NCBI RefSeq assembly: GCF_034931025.1
Contig: NZ_JAYGIL010000007.1
Coordinates: 1 to 64,000, forward strand
DNA: 64,000 bases
Source: Arcicella gelida
Lineage (GTDB): Bacteria > Bacteroidota > Bacteroidia > Cytophagales > Spirosomataceae
Reading direction: 5' to 3'
Shown: piece after piece, positions 23,287 to 34,120 of the stretch
How positions within the stretch are numbered: position 1 is the first letter of the stretch
Layout of the letters: each line of letters opens with the position of its first letter
The notes under the pieces: model-generated
What the model was told of the DNA's origin: nothing
What the model saw: the letters and a program-made list of their open reading frames with translations, nothing else
The model's database searches: none
Made by a program: the position numbers and the translations under genes

Positions 23287-26200
23287 ATGGAAAACAAAAC
23301 TTTACGTAATTGGAGTGCCCTTTTGTTGTCTTCAGTTGTAGCGTCTTCTTTGACATTACAATCAACACAAGTCTTGGCAGTTCCCAGTATCAACCATCCT
23401 TATTATAGTGATAAGCGAATTGAGGCAAATTATACGTTACAAGATCGGGGTATCACAGGAAAAGTAATTGACGAAAATGGTCAAGCACTACCTGGAGTAA
23501 ACATCAAGCTCAAAGGTACTACCAAAGGTACAAGTACCGACAGCAATGGTGATTTTAAACTTTCAGTTCCTGACAAAGGAAATGCAATACTTGTACTTTC
23601 GTTAGTTGGTTACAAAACACAAGAAGTGACTGTTGGAAGTAAGAATTCACTTGATATTATAATGAGTGTTGATACCAAAGATTTACAGGAAGTAGTTGTC
23701 GTGGGTTATGGTACTCAAAAAAAAACAGAGTTAACGGGTTCTGTAGCGGTAGCTTCTGGTGAACTGCTTAATAAACGTATTGCGACCAACCCTGCAACAA
23801 TGCTACAAGGTCAATTACCTGGTTTACAAGTTGTACAAGGTTCAGGTGAACCCGGTAATGAAGGTGTTAGTCTAAGAATTCGTGGTGTTGGTACATTTAG
23901 TGGTGCGGGTAATGACCCACTCGTCATTGTAGATGGTTTGCCCGGTAGCCTTAGCTCTATCAACCCTAATGACATTGAGACGGTTTCGGTATTGAAAGAC
24001 GCATCTTCAGCTGCAATTTATGGGGCAAGAGGTGCTAATGGGGTAGTGCTTATCACTACCAAAAAAGGAAAATCAGGAAAACTGGTCTTTAATTATACCT
24101 ACAACAATGGTATCACACAAGCAACTAAGCTTCCTGACTTGATTACTAATTCAGCCGAGTTTATGGAGTTGAACAACGAAGCAAGAGTAAACTCTGGATT
24201 AAACCCTATATATTCGCAAGCTACAATTGATTTGTATAGAAACGCCACTGACCGTGAGAAATACCCTAACCACAATTGGTTGGACGATATTTTCCAAAAA
24301 GTGAATGTACAAAACCATTACCTCAACGTAAGTGGCGGCAAAGACAATACCAATTACAGCGTTGGTTTGGGTTATACAAGCCAACCAGGTGTAATGAAAG
24401 GTTTTGATTACAAAAAATATACTTTGCAATTCAACCTTAATTCTAAGGTAAACGATTTTATTTCATTTGGTACGAATACCCTTCTCCGCTATGGTAAACG
24501 TATGGGTGCAAGACAGGGTTCGGGCGATTTATTTTTAGCAACCTTAGCTCAGTCTCCATTATACAAACCAAAATTGTGGGATGGTAGCGGTCGTTATACA
24601 TTCAGAGCTTTCTCGAACGAAGCAGGTAACAAAAACCCTTTGGCAATTGCTGAAAACGTAAATGCCTCTACTGACGACTACTACGCACAAGTAAACGGCT
24701 ATGTAAATGTAAATTTGGCTAAAGGATTGGTTTGGGAAACACGAGGTGGAGCTAACTTTACTTTCTATAAAACCTATGATTTTAGACCAAAGATTCCGAT
24801 GTATTTGTATTCTGATTTGAGTGCAGCAGGGAACGTTGACGTAGGAACATTAGGGCTTTATGTATCACAAAATAATAGTTTATATACGGTAATTTATAGC
24901 CAGTTGAACTATGATAAAACTTTTGGCGACCACCACGTAAATGCTTTGGCGGGAGCTCAACAAGAACAAAATAAAGACCAGTTCATGAGTGCTTTCAGAA
25001 GAGAGTTTGCTTCTAACCTTGTACAAGAATTAGACGCAGGACCTGCAGAAGGCATGAACAACAGTGGTACTGCTTCTGAATGGGCGATTAGGTCGTTTTA
25101 TGGTCGTTTGAACTACGATTATAAAGGCAAATACCTTGTAGGTTTAAGTACTCGATATGATGGTACTTCTCGCCTTCCAACTGATACTCGTTGGGGTTTA
25201 TTCTACGCTTTCTCTGGTGGTTGGAGAATATCGGAAGAAGCATTCTTGAAAGATGCTAGCTGGTTGACTGATTTAAAATTGAGAGGTTCTTGGGGTAAAT
25301 TAGGAAACCAAAATATCGGTACTTATCCTTATCAAAATGTATTGACTGCCACAGCTTATCCATTTGGTAGCTCCCTTACAACTGGCTACTATGCTGGAGG
25401 TTTAGTGGACCCTTCACTTACTTGGGAAACTACGCAAACTTTAGACTTTGGTCTTGATCTCGCTTTATTAAATGGTCGCTTGAATATTACAGCTGATTGG
25501 TACGACAAACAAACTTTCAATATCTTACGTGGCTATCAAGTACCTCTTTATGTTGGTTTAGGAGCACCTACTGTAAACAACGGTAGAGTGAAAAACACAG
25601 GTTTTGAGTTGGATGTACAGTACCAAGATAAAATTACTAACGATTTAGGGTATAAAATTGGAGGTAACATTCAAACATATAAAAATACTTTAGTTGAGTA
25701 TGGTGCTAAAGAAATTGGTGGCAATACGATTCGTGAAGAAGGTCGTCCTTTAGATGAATTCTATTTATACCAATGGGATGGTATCTTCCAAAACCAAGCT
25801 GAAATTGACGCATGGCCAACGCAGCCTATCACTCCTAGACCTGGAGATTTGAAAATTAAAGATGTAAATGGCGATGGAAAAATTGATGCTAACGACAGAA
25901 CCTACACGCCTGGCCGTTATCCTGTGGCTTCTTACAATGTCAATTTAGGTTTAACGTGGAAAAACTTCGATTTATCGGCACAGATTTTTGGTTCATTTGG
26001 TCAAAAAATTTATGTGAATGGTTGGGGGGTAGAACCGTTTAGACAGGGTTCTGTGCCTACTACTGATTGGAGAAACAGATGGACTCCTACGAATCCTTCT
26101 ACTACAATGCCAAGAATTTACATTGCAGATGGTTATCCTGCGGTACAAAACTATGCTTCAACTTTCTATTTGAAAGATGCTTCGTTTGTACGTTTGAAAA

Positions 26201-26403
26201 ACTTACAAATAGGTTATAACATTCCAAAAGTAGTGCTTGATAAAGTGAAACTTCAATCTTTACGAGTGTATTTTGCAGGAGATAACTTGCTAACCATAAG
26301 CAAATTCCCTGGACTTGACCCTGAGCGTACAAGTATCAGTGGTAACTACGTTTCGTATCCGCAAAATCAGGTATTCACATTTGGTCTTAATGCTCAATTC
26401 TAA
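23287..26403 (+). CDS. SusC/RagA-family TonB-dependent outer-membrane glycan transporter 1
   Basis: This 1038-residue outer-membrane importer pairs with SusD to take up oligosaccharides. It has a signal peptide at about 1-32, a carboxypeptidase-regulatory-like domain at about 56-125 (GVNIKLKGTTKGTSTD), a TonB box near EVVVVGYG (about 136-143), a plug at about 145-260 and a 22-strand barrel to the C-terminal GLNAQF. There is no extra N-terminal STN signalling domain, so control is not by an anti-sigma factor and the hybrid sensor at 37069 is a likely controller. It is the first gene of a SusC-SusD operon. Its first 140 residues resemble those of the second SusC much more than the rest does. 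Confidence 0.95.
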   Translation: MENKTLRNWSALLLSSVVASSLTLQSTQVLAVPSINHPYYSDKRIEANYTLQDRGITGKVIDENGQALPGVNIKLKGTTKGTSTDSNGDFKLSVPDKGNAILVLSLVGYKTQEVTVGSKNSLDIIMSVDTKDLQEVVVVGYGTQKKTELTGSVAVASGELLNKRIATNPATMLQGQLPGLQVVQGSGEPGNEGVSLRIRGVGTFSGAGNDPLVIVDGLPGSLSSINPNDIETVSVLKDASSAAIYGARGANGVVLITTKKGKSGKLVFNYTYNNGITQATKLPDLITNSAEFMELNNEARVNSGLNPIYSQATIDLYRNATDREKYPNHNWLDDIFQKVNVQNHYLNVSGGKDNTNYSVGLGYTSQPGVMKGFDYKKYTLQFNLNSKVNDFISFGTNTLLRYGKRMGARQGSGDLFLATLAQSPLYKPKLWDGSGRYTFRAFSNEAGNKNPLAIAENVNASTDDYYAQVNGYVNVNLAKGLVWETRGGANFTFYKTYDFRPKIPMYLYSDLSAAGNVDVGTLGLYVSQNNSLYTVIYSQLNYDKTFGDHHVNALAGAQQEQNKDQFMSAFRREFASNLVQELDAGPAEGMNNSGTASEWAIRSFYGRLNYDYKGKYLVGLSTRYDGTSRLPTDTRWGLFYAFSGGWRISEEAFLKDASWLTDLKLRGSWGKLGNQNIGTYPYQNVLTATAYPFGSSLTTGYYAGGLVDPSLTWETTQTLDFGLDLALLNGRLNITADWYDKQTFNILRGYQVPLYVGLGAPTVNNGRVKNTGFELDVQYQDKITNDLGYKIGGNIQTYKNTLVEYGAKEIGGNTIREEGRPLDEFYLYQWDGIFQNQAEIDAWPTQPITPRPGDLKIKDVNGDGKIDANDRTYTPGRYPVASYNVNLGLTWKNFDLSAQIFGSFGQKIYVNGWGVEPFRQGSVPTTDWRNRWTPTNPSTTMPRIYIADGYPAVQNYASTFYLKDASFVRLKNLQIGYNIPKVVLDKVKLQSLRVYFAGDNLLTISKFPGLDPERTSISGNYVSYPQNQVFTFGLNAQF

Positions 26404-26421
26404 AATTTGAACTTCTTTATT

Positions 26422-27963
26422 ATGAAAACATATAAAAAAGTATCTTGTCTGCTTGCTTTATCGCTTACTTTACTTCAGTCATGTAAAGAGAATGCCTTAG
26501 AAGTAGCTCCTCTTGATAGGCTATCCACTTCCGTATTCTGGAAAACAGAATCTGACGTACAATCGGCTCTGGCGGGTTGTTATGCTTATCTAAAAACTGG
26601 TGGTGCTCCTGTTTCGTTGTTTTACCAAGCAGGATGGGATGCCCTCACAGACGATGCTTATAGCCAATATCCTTGGGATGCTGCTATTCAAGACATCAGC
26701 TTTAGTGGTCCAACCCCCAATACTGGTGGTTATGTTTACAATAGCTATGCAGTTAGCTATCAGGCTATCGCTGCTATAAACAATCTGTTGGCAAACGCTG
26801 GAAATATTTCGATGGATGCCGCAGCAAAAACCAAATACCTTGCCGAAGCAAATTTCTTGCGTGCGTATTTTTACTTCCAATTGGCTCAACTTTATGGCAA
26901 TGTGATTATTACAACACAACCAGAAGCTACTACTTTCAAAGAGTCTAAAAGTAAATCAACCAGAGATGAGGTACTGACATTGGTTATCCAAGATTTAGAT
27001 AAGGCTATTGCTGGTTTACCAGACATCGCATATACTGACGGTCATGTGGTGAAAGGTGCGGCTCAAACACTAAAAGCAAGAGTACTGTTGTTCCAAAAGA
27101 AATATGCTGAGGCTGCCACTTTATCAAAAGCGGTTATTGATGGAGGTAAATTCAAACTTTCAACTAATTTCAGCGAAATTTTCTATAAGCCCGGACAAAC
27201 CAATAACAACGAGATTCTATTCTCTGTAAAGAACTTACCTCCAAATTCATACCCTGTACAAGGTATCGACTTGGTTATTGGTAACTGGTTGGCATTACAA
27301 CCTACGTTAGACCTTGCCAGTGAGTACGAATGTAAAGATGGTTTACCAACTTCATCTTCGCCATTGTACAACGCTGCTACTCCTTACGAAAACCGTGACC
27401 CTCGTTTGAGAATGACCGTTTTTGTAGATGGTGACGATGAATCGAAAGGATGGAAAAAATATAATGGTTCGCAAACGGTATTCAAAGCATTTACCAACAG
27501 TAATACTACAGGTTTGGCTATCAAGAAAACCCTAGATCCAACCCAAAGCGACCCTGGTTATAGTACAGTAAGTAGCCAAGATATTGTATTGATGCGTTAT
27601 GCAGAAGTATTATTGAACTACGCAGAAGCTGAAAATGAAGCCAATGGTCCAGCCAATGCTTATGCTGCTATCAACCAAGTTCGTGCCAGAGTTGGAATGC
27701 CTGCTTTACCAACAGGCTTGACACAAGCACAAATGAGAGATAGAATCAGACACGAACGCAGAGTTGAATTGGCTCTTGAAGGTTTCCGTTATTTTGATTT
27801 AAGAAGATGGGGGACTGCCGTACAAGAATTGAATGGTTTTGAAATTGTACCAGGCAATACCAACCTTAAAAAGAAAATTTACAAAACTACTTTTGATTAC
27901 TGGCCAATTCCACAAACTGAAATCGACCGTACAAAAGGGTTAGTTCAAAATTCAGGATACTAA
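26422..27963 (+). CDS. SusD/RagB-family surface glycan-binding lipoprotein 1
   Basis: This lipoprotein of 513 residues forms the lid of the SusC channel. A lipobox ends LLQSC with Cys21 as the lipidated residue. TPR-like helices follow (about 60-330), and the C-terminal SusD domain has family features NYAEAENEANG and FRYFDLRRW near the end. The open frame begins at 26407 with TTG, but the ATG at 26422 gives a proper signal peptide, so I chose it. It lies 18 bp after the susC stop. A 23-bp hairpin terminates the operon at 28050. Confidence 0.94.
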   Translation: MKTYKKVSCLLALSLTLLQSCKENALEVAPLDRLSTSVFWKTESDVQSALAGCYAYLKTGGAPVSLFYQAGWDALTDDAYSQYPWDAAIQDISFSGPTPNTGGYVYNSYAVSYQAIAAINNLLANAGNISMDAAAKTKYLAEANFLRAYFYFQLAQLYGNVIITTQPEATTFKESKSKSTRDEVLTLVIQDLDKAIAGLPDIAYTDGHVVKGAAQTLKARVLLFQKKYAEAATLSKAVIDGGKFKLSTNFSEIFYKPGQTNNNEILFSVKNLPPNSYPVQGIDLVIGNWLALQPTLDLASEYECKDGLPTSSSPLYNAATPYENRDPRLRMTVFVDGDDESKGWKKYNGSQTVFKAFTNSNTTGLAIKKTLDPTQSDPGYSTVSSQDIVLMRYAEVLLNYAEAENEANGPANAYAAINQVRARVGMPALPTGLTQAQMRDRIRHERRVELALEGFRYFDLRRWGTAVQELNGFEIVPGNTNLKKKIYKTTFDYWPIPQTEIDRTKGLVQNSGY

Positions 27964-28049
27964 GTCCTAGTATTAATACCCTACCACAGATATGAAATAC
28001 TACATTTATTATCTGTGGTAACTTACAAATATTAGTGTAACATTTTTTA

Positions 28050-28113
28050 GTGGTGAGTGATACTTTTAAAAATTGATAGTCGGTTTTTAAAAGTATCATT
28101 CACCACTTTTTTT
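28050..28113 (+). terminator. Strong intrinsic terminator after SusD 1
   Basis: A 23-bp stem (28050-28072 with 28084-28106, one G-T wobble) has an 11-base loop followed by a run of seven T. It separates the first SusC/D operon from the GH95 gene. Confidence 0.85.
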
Positions 28114-28225
28114 AGAAGGACGAAGTCTGCAACAGCTTTCGAGTTACAAAAATGCAGTAACCAAAGTATTATTTCTTTTAGCTACCAACGCATCATTTAT
28201 ACTTATATATTTATAATCCTAATCC

Positions 28226-30613
28226 ATGCTTAGAAGTCTTTTATTTTTGCCATTCTTATGTTGTTCTTTATTAAAGAACATAGCAAAGTCCCCCAATCAA
28301 AGTCACCATAAAAATACTCTAAATTACTATTTTAACACACCAGCCTCCAACTGGAACGAGGCTATTCCTATTGGCAATGGGAGAATGGGTAGTATGATTT
28401 TTGGCACTGTTAATCAAGAACTTATCCAAACAAACGACGATACCTTTTGGTCGGGAGAACCCCGTAATATTCAAAAACCTGGCACATATCAATACCTCGA
28501 AGAGATAAGAAAACAAATAAAGCATGGCAATACCTCAGAAGCCCAAAAGCTCATCAATAGCCACATGCTTGGTGCTTGGAACCAAAGTTATATGCCTTTG
28601 GCAGATATTTTACTACGAATGAATCAAGATGAAACCCAAGCAACAGCATATAAAAGGTCATTAGATTTATCAACAGGCATTGTTACGATAGCTTACAAGC
28701 AAAAAGAAGTCAACTACAAAAGAGAAATCTTTGCTTCTTTTCCACAGCAAGCCATCATCATTCGTCTTACCGCAGACAAAAAAAAGGCCCTCAATCTCAT
28801 CGCATCTCTCCAAAGCTTGGTCAAATACCAAACCCATTCTGCCAACCAGCAGCTCATCATCAATGGTCAAGCGCCCATTCATATAGAACCCAATTATCAA
28901 GGCGTACACCCCCCCATTTACCAAGATAGGCATGGAATGCGTTTTGAAGGGCGATTATTTATTACTGAAACCGATGGACAAATTCTTGCTGATAGCAACC
29001 AATTAAAACTACAAAATGCTTCTTTTGCTACCTTAGTTTTTGTAGATGCCACCAGTTATAATGGTTTTGATAAAGACCCTTTTTCAGCAGGAAAAGACGA
29101 AAAAAAGCAATGCGAAGCATACAGTAAAGGCTTGTTGGGAAAGTCATATCAAGCCATACGTCAGGCACATATCAAAGATTACCAAGCGTTATTTGGACGT
29201 GTAAATCTTCATTTGGGGACAAGTACTGAAGATAATTTTCCTTTAGACCAACGCATCAAAAACTATAACAAAGACAAAGACCCAGCCCTTACAGCCTTGT
29301 ATTTTCAGTTTGGCAGGTATTTACTGATTTCTTCTTCTCGAAAAGGCTCGCAACCAGCTAATTTACAAGGCATTTGGAGTAATTTATTACAACCAGCATG
29401 GAGTGCCAACTGGACAATCAACTGCAATGCTCAAATTAATTATTGGCCTGTCGAGCTTGCCAATTTATCTGAATGTCATTTACCGCTTTTAAATTTAATT
29501 CGAGAAACGACAGTAGATGGTCAAAAAACAGCCAAAAACCTATACAATTCCCGTGGTTGGATGGCTCATCATAACATAGATTTATGGCGAACCACTTGGC
29601 CAGTAGGCGGCAATGGCCTTTGGGCGATTTATCAAGTGGGCGGAGCATGGCTATGCCAGCATATTTGGGAGCATTATTTGTTTACACAGGATAAGCAATT
29701 TTTGGCTGAATACTTTCCAATTTTATACGAAGCATCCCTTTTTTATGTCGATAATTTGCAAGAAGATGGCCAAGGTTATTTAGTTACGAATCCGTCTGAG
29801 TCATTTGAAAATCATTATTTTAATGCTAAAAAAGAAAAAGTATGGGCTTGTGAAGGAGCTGCACAAGATATGCAAATTATCCGTTCATTATTGAAAAACA
29901 CCCTCCAAGCGTTTGATATTTTGGGAAAAGACCAAACCCAAAAACTAGAAATTGCCCGTGTCTTAGCCCGATTAGCCCCAATGAAAATAAGTCCACGAAC
30001 GGGGCAATTACAAGAATGGAACGACGACTGGGATGCCGCCGAGCCATTCAACGGGCAAGTACCGCATGGTTGGGGGCTTGTTGCCAGTGATTTAATCACC
30101 CTTCATCAAACGCCCGATTTAGCCAAAGCCATTCGTCAAACCATCACCTATCGAAAACCCGCTTATGCCATGAACACGGGCAGTTGGTCGGGGGCATTTG
30201 CTGCTAACTTTTGGGCGAGATTAGCCGAAGGCGACAGCGTACAAATGGTTTTAGATAGACATTTTTCAAAAGCCCTTTACACCAATTTGACCTGCCAGTT
30301 TACTGGATTTTGGCAAATTGACGGCAACCTCGGCATGACTGCCGCCATAGGCGAAATGCTTATGCAGAGCCAAGGGGGCGAAATAGCCTTATTGCCTGCT
30401 TTGCCCTCGAAATATCCTACTGGTTACGTAACAGGTCTGAAAGCAAGAGGTGGCTACACCGTAGATGTATTTTGGGAAAATACCAAACTTACAAAAGTAG
30501 TTATAAAATCACGTTTAGCAGGCAAGGTATCGATACGTTATAAAGATAAAGTAAAACAATTAACAGTAAAACCTTTGAGTAGTTTTACGTTAACCGACGC
30601 AGATTTTCTATAA
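28226..30613 (+). CDS. Glycoside hydrolase family 95 protein (divergent), alpha-L-fucosidase or alpha-L-galactosidase
   Basis: This 795-residue secreted enzyme has an N-terminal hydrophobic leader (about 1-20), a GH95 beta-sandwich domain starting at NEAIPIGNGRMG (44-55), and an (alpha/alpha)6 barrel. Putative catalytic residues match the family: N399 and N401 in INCNAQINYWP, E528 in NPSESFEN, and D699 in QIDGN. The HRHxSHL motif found in the second GH95 of this window (residues 614-620 there) is missing and replaced by VPHGWGLVASDL (612-623). That suggests a different sub-site and perhaps L-galactose or another linkage. It is followed by a strong terminator and precedes the second SusC/D operon. 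Confidence 0.88.
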   Translation: MLRSLLFLPFLCCSLLKNIAKSPNQSHHKNTLNYYFNTPASNWNEAIPIGNGRMGSMIFGTVNQELIQTNDDTFWSGEPRNIQKPGTYQYLEEIRKQIKHGNTSEAQKLINSHMLGAWNQSYMPLADILLRMNQDETQATAYKRSLDLSTGIVTIAYKQKEVNYKREIFASFPQQAIIIRLTADKKKALNLIASLQSLVKYQTHSANQQLIINGQAPIHIEPNYQGVHPPIYQDRHGMRFEGRLFITETDGQILADSNQLKLQNASFATLVFVDATSYNGFDKDPFSAGKDEKKQCEAYSKGLLGKSYQAIRQAHIKDYQALFGRVNLHLGTSTEDNFPLDQRIKNYNKDKDPALTALYFQFGRYLLISSSRKGSQPANLQGIWSNLLQPAWSANWTINCNAQINYWPVELANLSECHLPLLNLIRETTVDGQKTAKNLYNSRGWMAHHNIDLWRTTWPVGGNGLWAIYQVGGAWLCQHIWEHYLFTQDKQFLAEYFPILYEASLFYVDNLQEDGQGYLVTNPSESFENHYFNAKKEKVWACEGAAQDMQIIRSLLKNTLQAFDILGKDQTQKLEIARVLARLAPMKISPRTGQLQEWNDDWDAAEPFNGQVPHGWGLVASDLITLHQTPDLAKAIRQTITYRKPAYAMNTGSWSGAFAANFWARLAEGDSVQMVLDRHFSKALYTNLTCQFTGFWQIDGNLGMTAAIGEMLMQSQGGEIALLPALPSKYPTGYVTGLKARGGYTVDVFWENTKLTKVVIKSRLAGKVSIRYKDKVKQLTVKPLSSFTLTDADFL

Positions 30614-30640
30614 ACTAATTGACTCAATCTTGTATTGTTT

Positions 30641-30675
30641 AAAAACCCCAATAAACAGCATTTATTGGGGTTTTT
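30641..30675 (+). terminator. Intrinsic terminator after the first GH95 gene
   Basis: A perfect 15-bp stem, AAAAACCCCAATAAA / TTTATTGGGGTTTTT, has a CAGCA loop and lies 28 bp after the stop codon. Confidence 0.92.
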
Positions 30676-30765
30676 ATCCTTAAAATATATTATTTATTAT
30701 AAAATATTACAACAGGTTAAGATAGCTTACTAAAAAGATAATAACCACCAAAAGCCTCTTTTTTA

Positions 30766-30887
30766 ATATATTTTCTTTGTATCGTTCAATGTTTAACAAT
30801 AAGGCCTTAGTTACGTTTCTAACATTGAGATACGTTAAAAGCTTTTATATCAAATTATTTACAATCATTGATTAGCTGAGTCATTTT
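30766..30887 (+). promoter_or_regulatory. Conserved leader of the second SusC gene
   Basis: The 26-bp block 30766-30791 is identical to 23159-23184. AAGGCCTTAGTTA (30801-30813) and CATTGATTAGCT near the start codon are also shared. Conservation of a non-coding leader between paralogous operons points to a common promoter or transcript-level control. Confidence 0.65.
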
Positions 30888-33800
30888 ATGGACAACAAAA
30901 CTTTACGTCATTTGAATGCTCTAATTCTGTCATCGGTTGTTGCTTCTTCTCTAGCAATTTACTCCACACAGGTTTTAGCGTCAACAATCAATCAACCTTA
31001 TTTTAATAATAAGCGTATTGAGTCTAAATTCTTCCAAGACCAAACAATTACGGGCAAAGTAGTTGACGAAAATGGTCAAGGATTGCCAGGTGTCAACATC
31101 AAGATTAAAGGTACTACTAAAGGTACCAGCACCGACAGTAAGGGTAGCTTCAAATTTACGATTCCTGACAAAGGAGATGTAACATTGGTGTTTTCAATGA
31201 TAGGCTACAAAACCCAAGAAGTAACAGTGGGTGGCAGAACTGTTTTTAACATCGTACTTTCCAGCGACAACAAAGCCTTAGACGAAGTAGTAGTGGTAGG
31301 TTATGGCTCACAAAAGAAAAACGACGTTACAGGTTCGGTGTCGGTAATCAAAGCCTCACAATTTGAAAACCAACCATTGACCAACGCAGCACAGGCTTTG
31401 GCAGGTAAAGTAGCTGGTGTAAACCTTAACCAAAACTCAGGTTTGGCAGGTGACGACAACTCTAAGATTGTGATTCGTGGAACAGGAACACTCGGAAACT
31501 CAGACCCCTTAATCATTATTGATGGAGTTATTGCTACTACCGAATCGACACCACAATTCAATGCCAGTGGTGGAAGTGTACCAAGCAAATCTATCAACCC
31601 GCTCAATTCTATCGACCCTACTGATATTGAATCGATTACCGTATTAAAAGATGCCTCTGCTGCTTCTATTTATGGTTCGAGAGCTTCAAACGGGGTAATT
31701 TTAGTGACAACTAAAAGAGGAAAAGAATCAGCGAAACCCACAATCAAGTACAATGGCTATTATGGGGTAAGCTCGGCTACGAGTCTTCCTAAGATGGTTT
31801 CTAATACCATGGATTTCATGACCTTAGCTAACGAAGCTGCTGTAAACAGTGGGAAGTCTCCATCTTTCTCGACTGCTACCATGAATACATACAAAGGTTT
31901 TGGTAATATGACGAACACCAATTGGATGGACTTGCTTTTCAAACAGTCGGCAGCTATGTCACAACACGACTTGTCGATTTCTGGTGGTAATGCCAATACC
32001 AATTACTATATTTCATTTGGTGTATTGAACCAAGATGCTATCGTAACACAAGGGAATTATCAACGCTACAATACTCGTTTGAACATTGACTCAAAAGTAT
32101 TAAACAACTTCAAGGTTGGAACAAGCTTAACATTCAGTAGAGGCGAACAAAATATGCCATCAAGCGACATTTTGTATGTGTCGGTACTTGATGCTATGCG
32201 TGCTACACCTGTAATGCCTGCTTATACCAGCGATGGAAAGTTGGCAATCTTGGATGGATATTCGTTTTCGGCACTCAACTCTATCCAAGCAGGTAATGCC
32301 TTGGCAAGGTCGGCGGCCAATCAGGTAGTTTCTACCACACAATCGTTTTTAGGCTCGGGCTATGCCGATTGGGAAATTATCAAAGACCTTCATTTAAGAG
32401 GTAGCGTTACGGTAAATATCAACCCTTACGACCGCTTCGACTGGGCATCAAACCTTACAGGCTACAACTGGCGTTATCAAGAGTTATTGACACAAGGGTA
32501 TAAATTGAGTGATTTGACAGGTGCACTTTCAACGTCTTCGTTGACATTGACCAACAGCGAATCAAAAAGAATCAACCCTTATGCTCAATTATCATACAAC
32601 AAAACTATTGGCAAACACCAAATGGGAATCATGGGGGGCTATAGCTATGAGAAAAATACATGGACTTACAACTATACTTCTCGTAGAAATTTCTCATCAA
32701 ACGAAACAAGAATCCTTTCGGCGGGCGACCCTTCTACTCAAAACAACGGAGGTACTGCTACCCAAAACGCCTTGGTTTCTCAGTTCGGTAGATTCAACTA
32801 CACGTATGATGGTAAATACCTTTTTGAAGCTACAGTACGAAGAGATGGGTCTTCTCGTTTTGGGGTAAATAACCGTTTTGGGGTTTTTCCAGCTTTCTCT
32901 TTAGGTTGGGTAATGACTTCCGAAAGTTTCATGAAGCAACAAAATGTGATAGACTTCTTGAAAATCAGAGCTTCTTGGGGACAATTGGGTAACCAATATG
33001 CTTCCTCTGATTTCCCTTATGTAGCACTGATTGGTTTTGGTAACAACTACAACTTCAACAATGTTACGGTAGGCGGTGCTGTACAAACGACTTATGGCAA
33101 CCCAGACCTTAAATGGGAAACTTCTACTACGACCAATATTGGTTTCGATTTGTTCTTATTCAAATCAAAACTTAGCATCGTAGCCGATGCCTATCAGAAA
33201 AATGCTAAAGGTATCATTTATAATACGCCACTGCCTTCTAATACAGGTTTCTCCTCTGTTACTTCAAACTTAGCAAGTGTACAAAACAAAGGGATTGAAT
33301 TGGCGGTAAACTACAACGACAAAATTGGAGATGTATCATTTAGCATTGGAGGCAATGCAGCCTACAACAAAAACGAGTTGGTTTACATCAACCCTGAATC
33401 GAGTGATGAGAAAGATAGAGTAATCGATGGAAATTATGCCCTTTTGCGAGGTCAACCCGTTGATGCCCTTTATGGCTTGAAAGTTATAGGTATTTTCCAA
33501 AATCAAAGCGAAGTAGATAACTCACCTAAGCAATTCAGTGGTACAGCTTCTGGCGATTTGAAATACGAGGACTTCAACAAAGATGGTAAAATTGATGCCA
33601 ACGATAGACAAGTACTAGGGAAAGAGTCTCCAAGTTGGGTGTATGGATTTAATGCTTCGGTATCGTACAAAAAGTTTACCTTATCGGCTCAATTCCAAGG
33701 CATTGGAGATGCTCAAACGTATGGCTCTTATGAGTATTTTATACCAACGTTCCAAGGCTCAAACTTTGGCGAACAGTGGCTCAATCGTTGGACACCAAGC

Positions 33801-34100
33801 AACCCAAGTACAACAATGCCTCGTGTATGGGATACTTCTGGCCCAAATACACAAATGACCAACTCTTTCTTCGTACAAGACCGTTCGTTCTTGAGAATGA
33901 AGAATATCACGTTGGAATACAACTTTAAAGATTTGGTTAAAACCAATTTCTTTAAAAACCTTAAAGTATATGTAAGTGGTCAAAATTTACTTACGTGGAC
34001 AAATTTCAAAGGATTTGACCCAGAAAAGAGTGCTCGATTAGACAGAAGTGGTATTCCACAAGTGAAAATATTCTCTGCGGGCGTAAATGTTGAATTTTAA
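30888..34100 (+). CDS. SusC/RagA-family TonB-dependent outer-membrane glycan transporter 2
   Basis: This 1070-residue importer has the same layout as the first: a signal peptide (about 1-31), a regulatory-like domain (about 55-125), a TonB box region EVVVVGYG (about 136), a plug, and a barrel ending GVNVEF. The N-terminal 140 residues and upstream leader are strongly conserved with SusC 1, while the plug and barrel diverge, indicating a different ligand. SusD 2 follows after 20 bp. There is no STN domain, so direct sensor-type regulation is expected. Confidence 0.95.
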   Translation: MDNKTLRHLNALILSSVVASSLAIYSTQVLASTINQPYFNNKRIESKFFQDQTITGKVVDENGQGLPGVNIKIKGTTKGTSTDSKGSFKFTIPDKGDVTLVFSMIGYKTQEVTVGGRTVFNIVLSSDNKALDEVVVVGYGSQKKNDVTGSVSVIKASQFENQPLTNAAQALAGKVAGVNLNQNSGLAGDDNSKIVIRGTGTLGNSDPLIIIDGVIATTESTPQFNASGGSVPSKSINPLNSIDPTDIESITVLKDASAASIYGSRASNGVILVTTKRGKESAKPTIKYNGYYGVSSATSLPKMVSNTMDFMTLANEAAVNSGKSPSFSTATMNTYKGFGNMTNTNWMDLLFKQSAAMSQHDLSISGGNANTNYYISFGVLNQDAIVTQGNYQRYNTRLNIDSKVLNNFKVGTSLTFSRGEQNMPSSDILYVSVLDAMRATPVMPAYTSDGKLAILDGYSFSALNSIQAGNALARSAANQVVSTTQSFLGSGYADWEIIKDLHLRGSVTVNINPYDRFDWASNLTGYNWRYQELLTQGYKLSDLTGALSTSSLTLTNSESKRINPYAQLSYNKTIGKHQMGIMGGYSYEKNTWTYNYTSRRNFSSNETRILSAGDPSTQNNGGTATQNALVSQFGRFNYTYDGKYLFEATVRRDGSSRFGVNNRFGVFPAFSLGWVMTSESFMKQQNVIDFLKIRASWGQLGNQYASSDFPYVALIGFGNNYNFNNVTVGGAVQTTYGNPDLKWETSTTTNIGFDLFLFKSKLSIVADAYQKNAKGIIYNTPLPSNTGFSSVTSNLASVQNKGIELAVNYNDKIGDVSFSIGGNAAYNKNELVYINPESSDEKDRVIDGNYALLRGQPVDALYGLKVIGIFQNQSEVDNSPKQFSGTASGDLKYEDFNKDGKIDANDRQVLGKESPSWVYGFNASVSYKKFTLSAQFQGIGDAQTYGSYEYFIPTFQGSNFGEQWLNRWTPSNPSTTMPRVWDTSGPNTQMTNSFFVQDRSFLRMKNITLEYNFKDLVKTNFFKNLKVYVSGQNLLTWTNFKGFDPEKSARLDRSGIPQVKIFSAGVNVEF

Positions 34101-34120
34101 TTGATGTAATATACTGGATT

